The notes under the pieces: generated by a model | Database searches by the model: none | What the model was told of the DNA's origin: nothing | What the model saw: only the letters and a program-made list of their open reading frames with translations | Source: Flavobacterium tistrianum | GTDB lineage: Bacteria > Bacteroidota > Bacteroidia > Flavobacteriales > Flavobacteriaceae | Reading direction: 5' to 3' | DNA length: 64,000 nucleotides | Assembly: GCF_003254545.1 (NCBI RefSeq) | Contig: NZ_QJRH01000067.1 | Location: 240,679 to 304,678 of the forward strand | Program-made: the position numbers and the translations under genes | Shown: positions 63,928-64,000 of the stretch, piece by piece | Layout: the number at the start of each line of letters is the position of its first letter | Position numbering within the stretch: the first letter of the stretch is position 1

Positions 63928-63958
63928 CTTGCAGAAGCGGAAAAAGTGCCTACTTTTG
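63928..63958 (+). promoter_or_regulatory. Strong promoter, probably for a stable-RNA operon beyond the window
   Basis: CTTG (63928-63931), 19 bases and TACTTTTG (63951-63958), followed by CACCCGC, as seen in flavobacterial rRNA and tRNA leaders. No coding start is seen before the window ends at 64000. Confidence 0.6.
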
Positions 63959-64000
63959 CACCCGCAACAGCGAAAAACGCTCTTAGACATTCCGCAGCAT

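Overview
The window looks like chromosomal DNA of a Flavobacterium-type member of the Bacteroidetes. It is AT-rich and protein-dense. Several promoters fit the Bacteroidetes pattern (TTTG, a spacer of about 19 bases, TAnnTTTG). Families typical of the group recur: OMP-barrel/TonB systems, DUF3857 proteins, a DAHP synthase-chorismate mutase fusion and a 7TM-AraC regulator. Intergenic spaces are full of long perfect inverted repeats. No transposase, integrase, phage gene, CRISPR array, tRNA or rRNA was recognised, so this is core chromosome decorated with small palindromic repeats.

Layout. 1-5.9 kb: 5' part of a large outer-membrane protein (minus strand), a membrane-bound AraC regulator and a TonB-receptor-like barrel protein. 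6-9.1 kb: aspartate kinase with an acetyltransferase, and divergent fructose-1,6-bisphosphatase. 9.4-16.4 kb: small lipoproteins, TerB-like and HupE/UreJ-like proteins, dCMP deaminase overlapping an S41 protease, MarC and a DUF3109 protein. 16.7-20.4 kb: nrdB-nrdA, class Ia ribonucleotide reductase, with a structured 264-base spacer. 20.7-25.2 kb: a Phe/Tyr operon (prephenate dehydratase, aminotransferase, prephenate dehydrogenase, DAHP synthase-chorismate mutase). It is preceded by a complete attenuator: promoter, a 26-residue leader peptide with six Phe and two Tyr codons, a 10-bp antiterminator pairing and a 9-bp terminator followed by a U run. This is the most striking regulatory system in the window.

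25.4-34.7 kb: rsgA and dtd, then three tandem DUF3857/transglutaminase-like exported proteins (two of them catalytically degenerate), a MazG-like pyrophosphohydrolase and aroA. 35-38.5 kb: queA, kynU and a glycine-zipper lipoprotein. 38.5-51.7 kb: an unusual nitronate-monooxygenase-like protein with a cysteine cluster, an AsmA-like protein, a penicillin-acylase-family Ntn hydrolase, two beta-lactamase-fold serine hydrolases, an AraC regulator, an acetyltransferase and kmo (kynurenine 3-monooxygenase). 51.8-59.5 kb: a HerA/DUF853 ATPase and a TonB energy-transduction operon (exbB, two exbD, tonB, small membrane protein, PstS-like lipoprotein, TPR protein). 59.5-63.5 kb: queE, a DinB/YfiT-type protein, a methyltransferase, a YkgJ-type cysteine-cluster protein and a Lol-type ABC permease. 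63.5-64 kb: a structured repeat and a strong promoter that probably drives a stable-RNA operon beginning just outside the window.

How genes connect: aroA and the Phe/Tyr operon cover parts of aromatic amino-acid synthesis; kynU and kmo belong to one kynurenine route but lie 14 kb apart; queA and queE belong to queuosine synthesis; the TonB operon would energise receptors such as the one at 3.5 kb. All functions are read from sequence motifs and remembered family features; no database search was possible.
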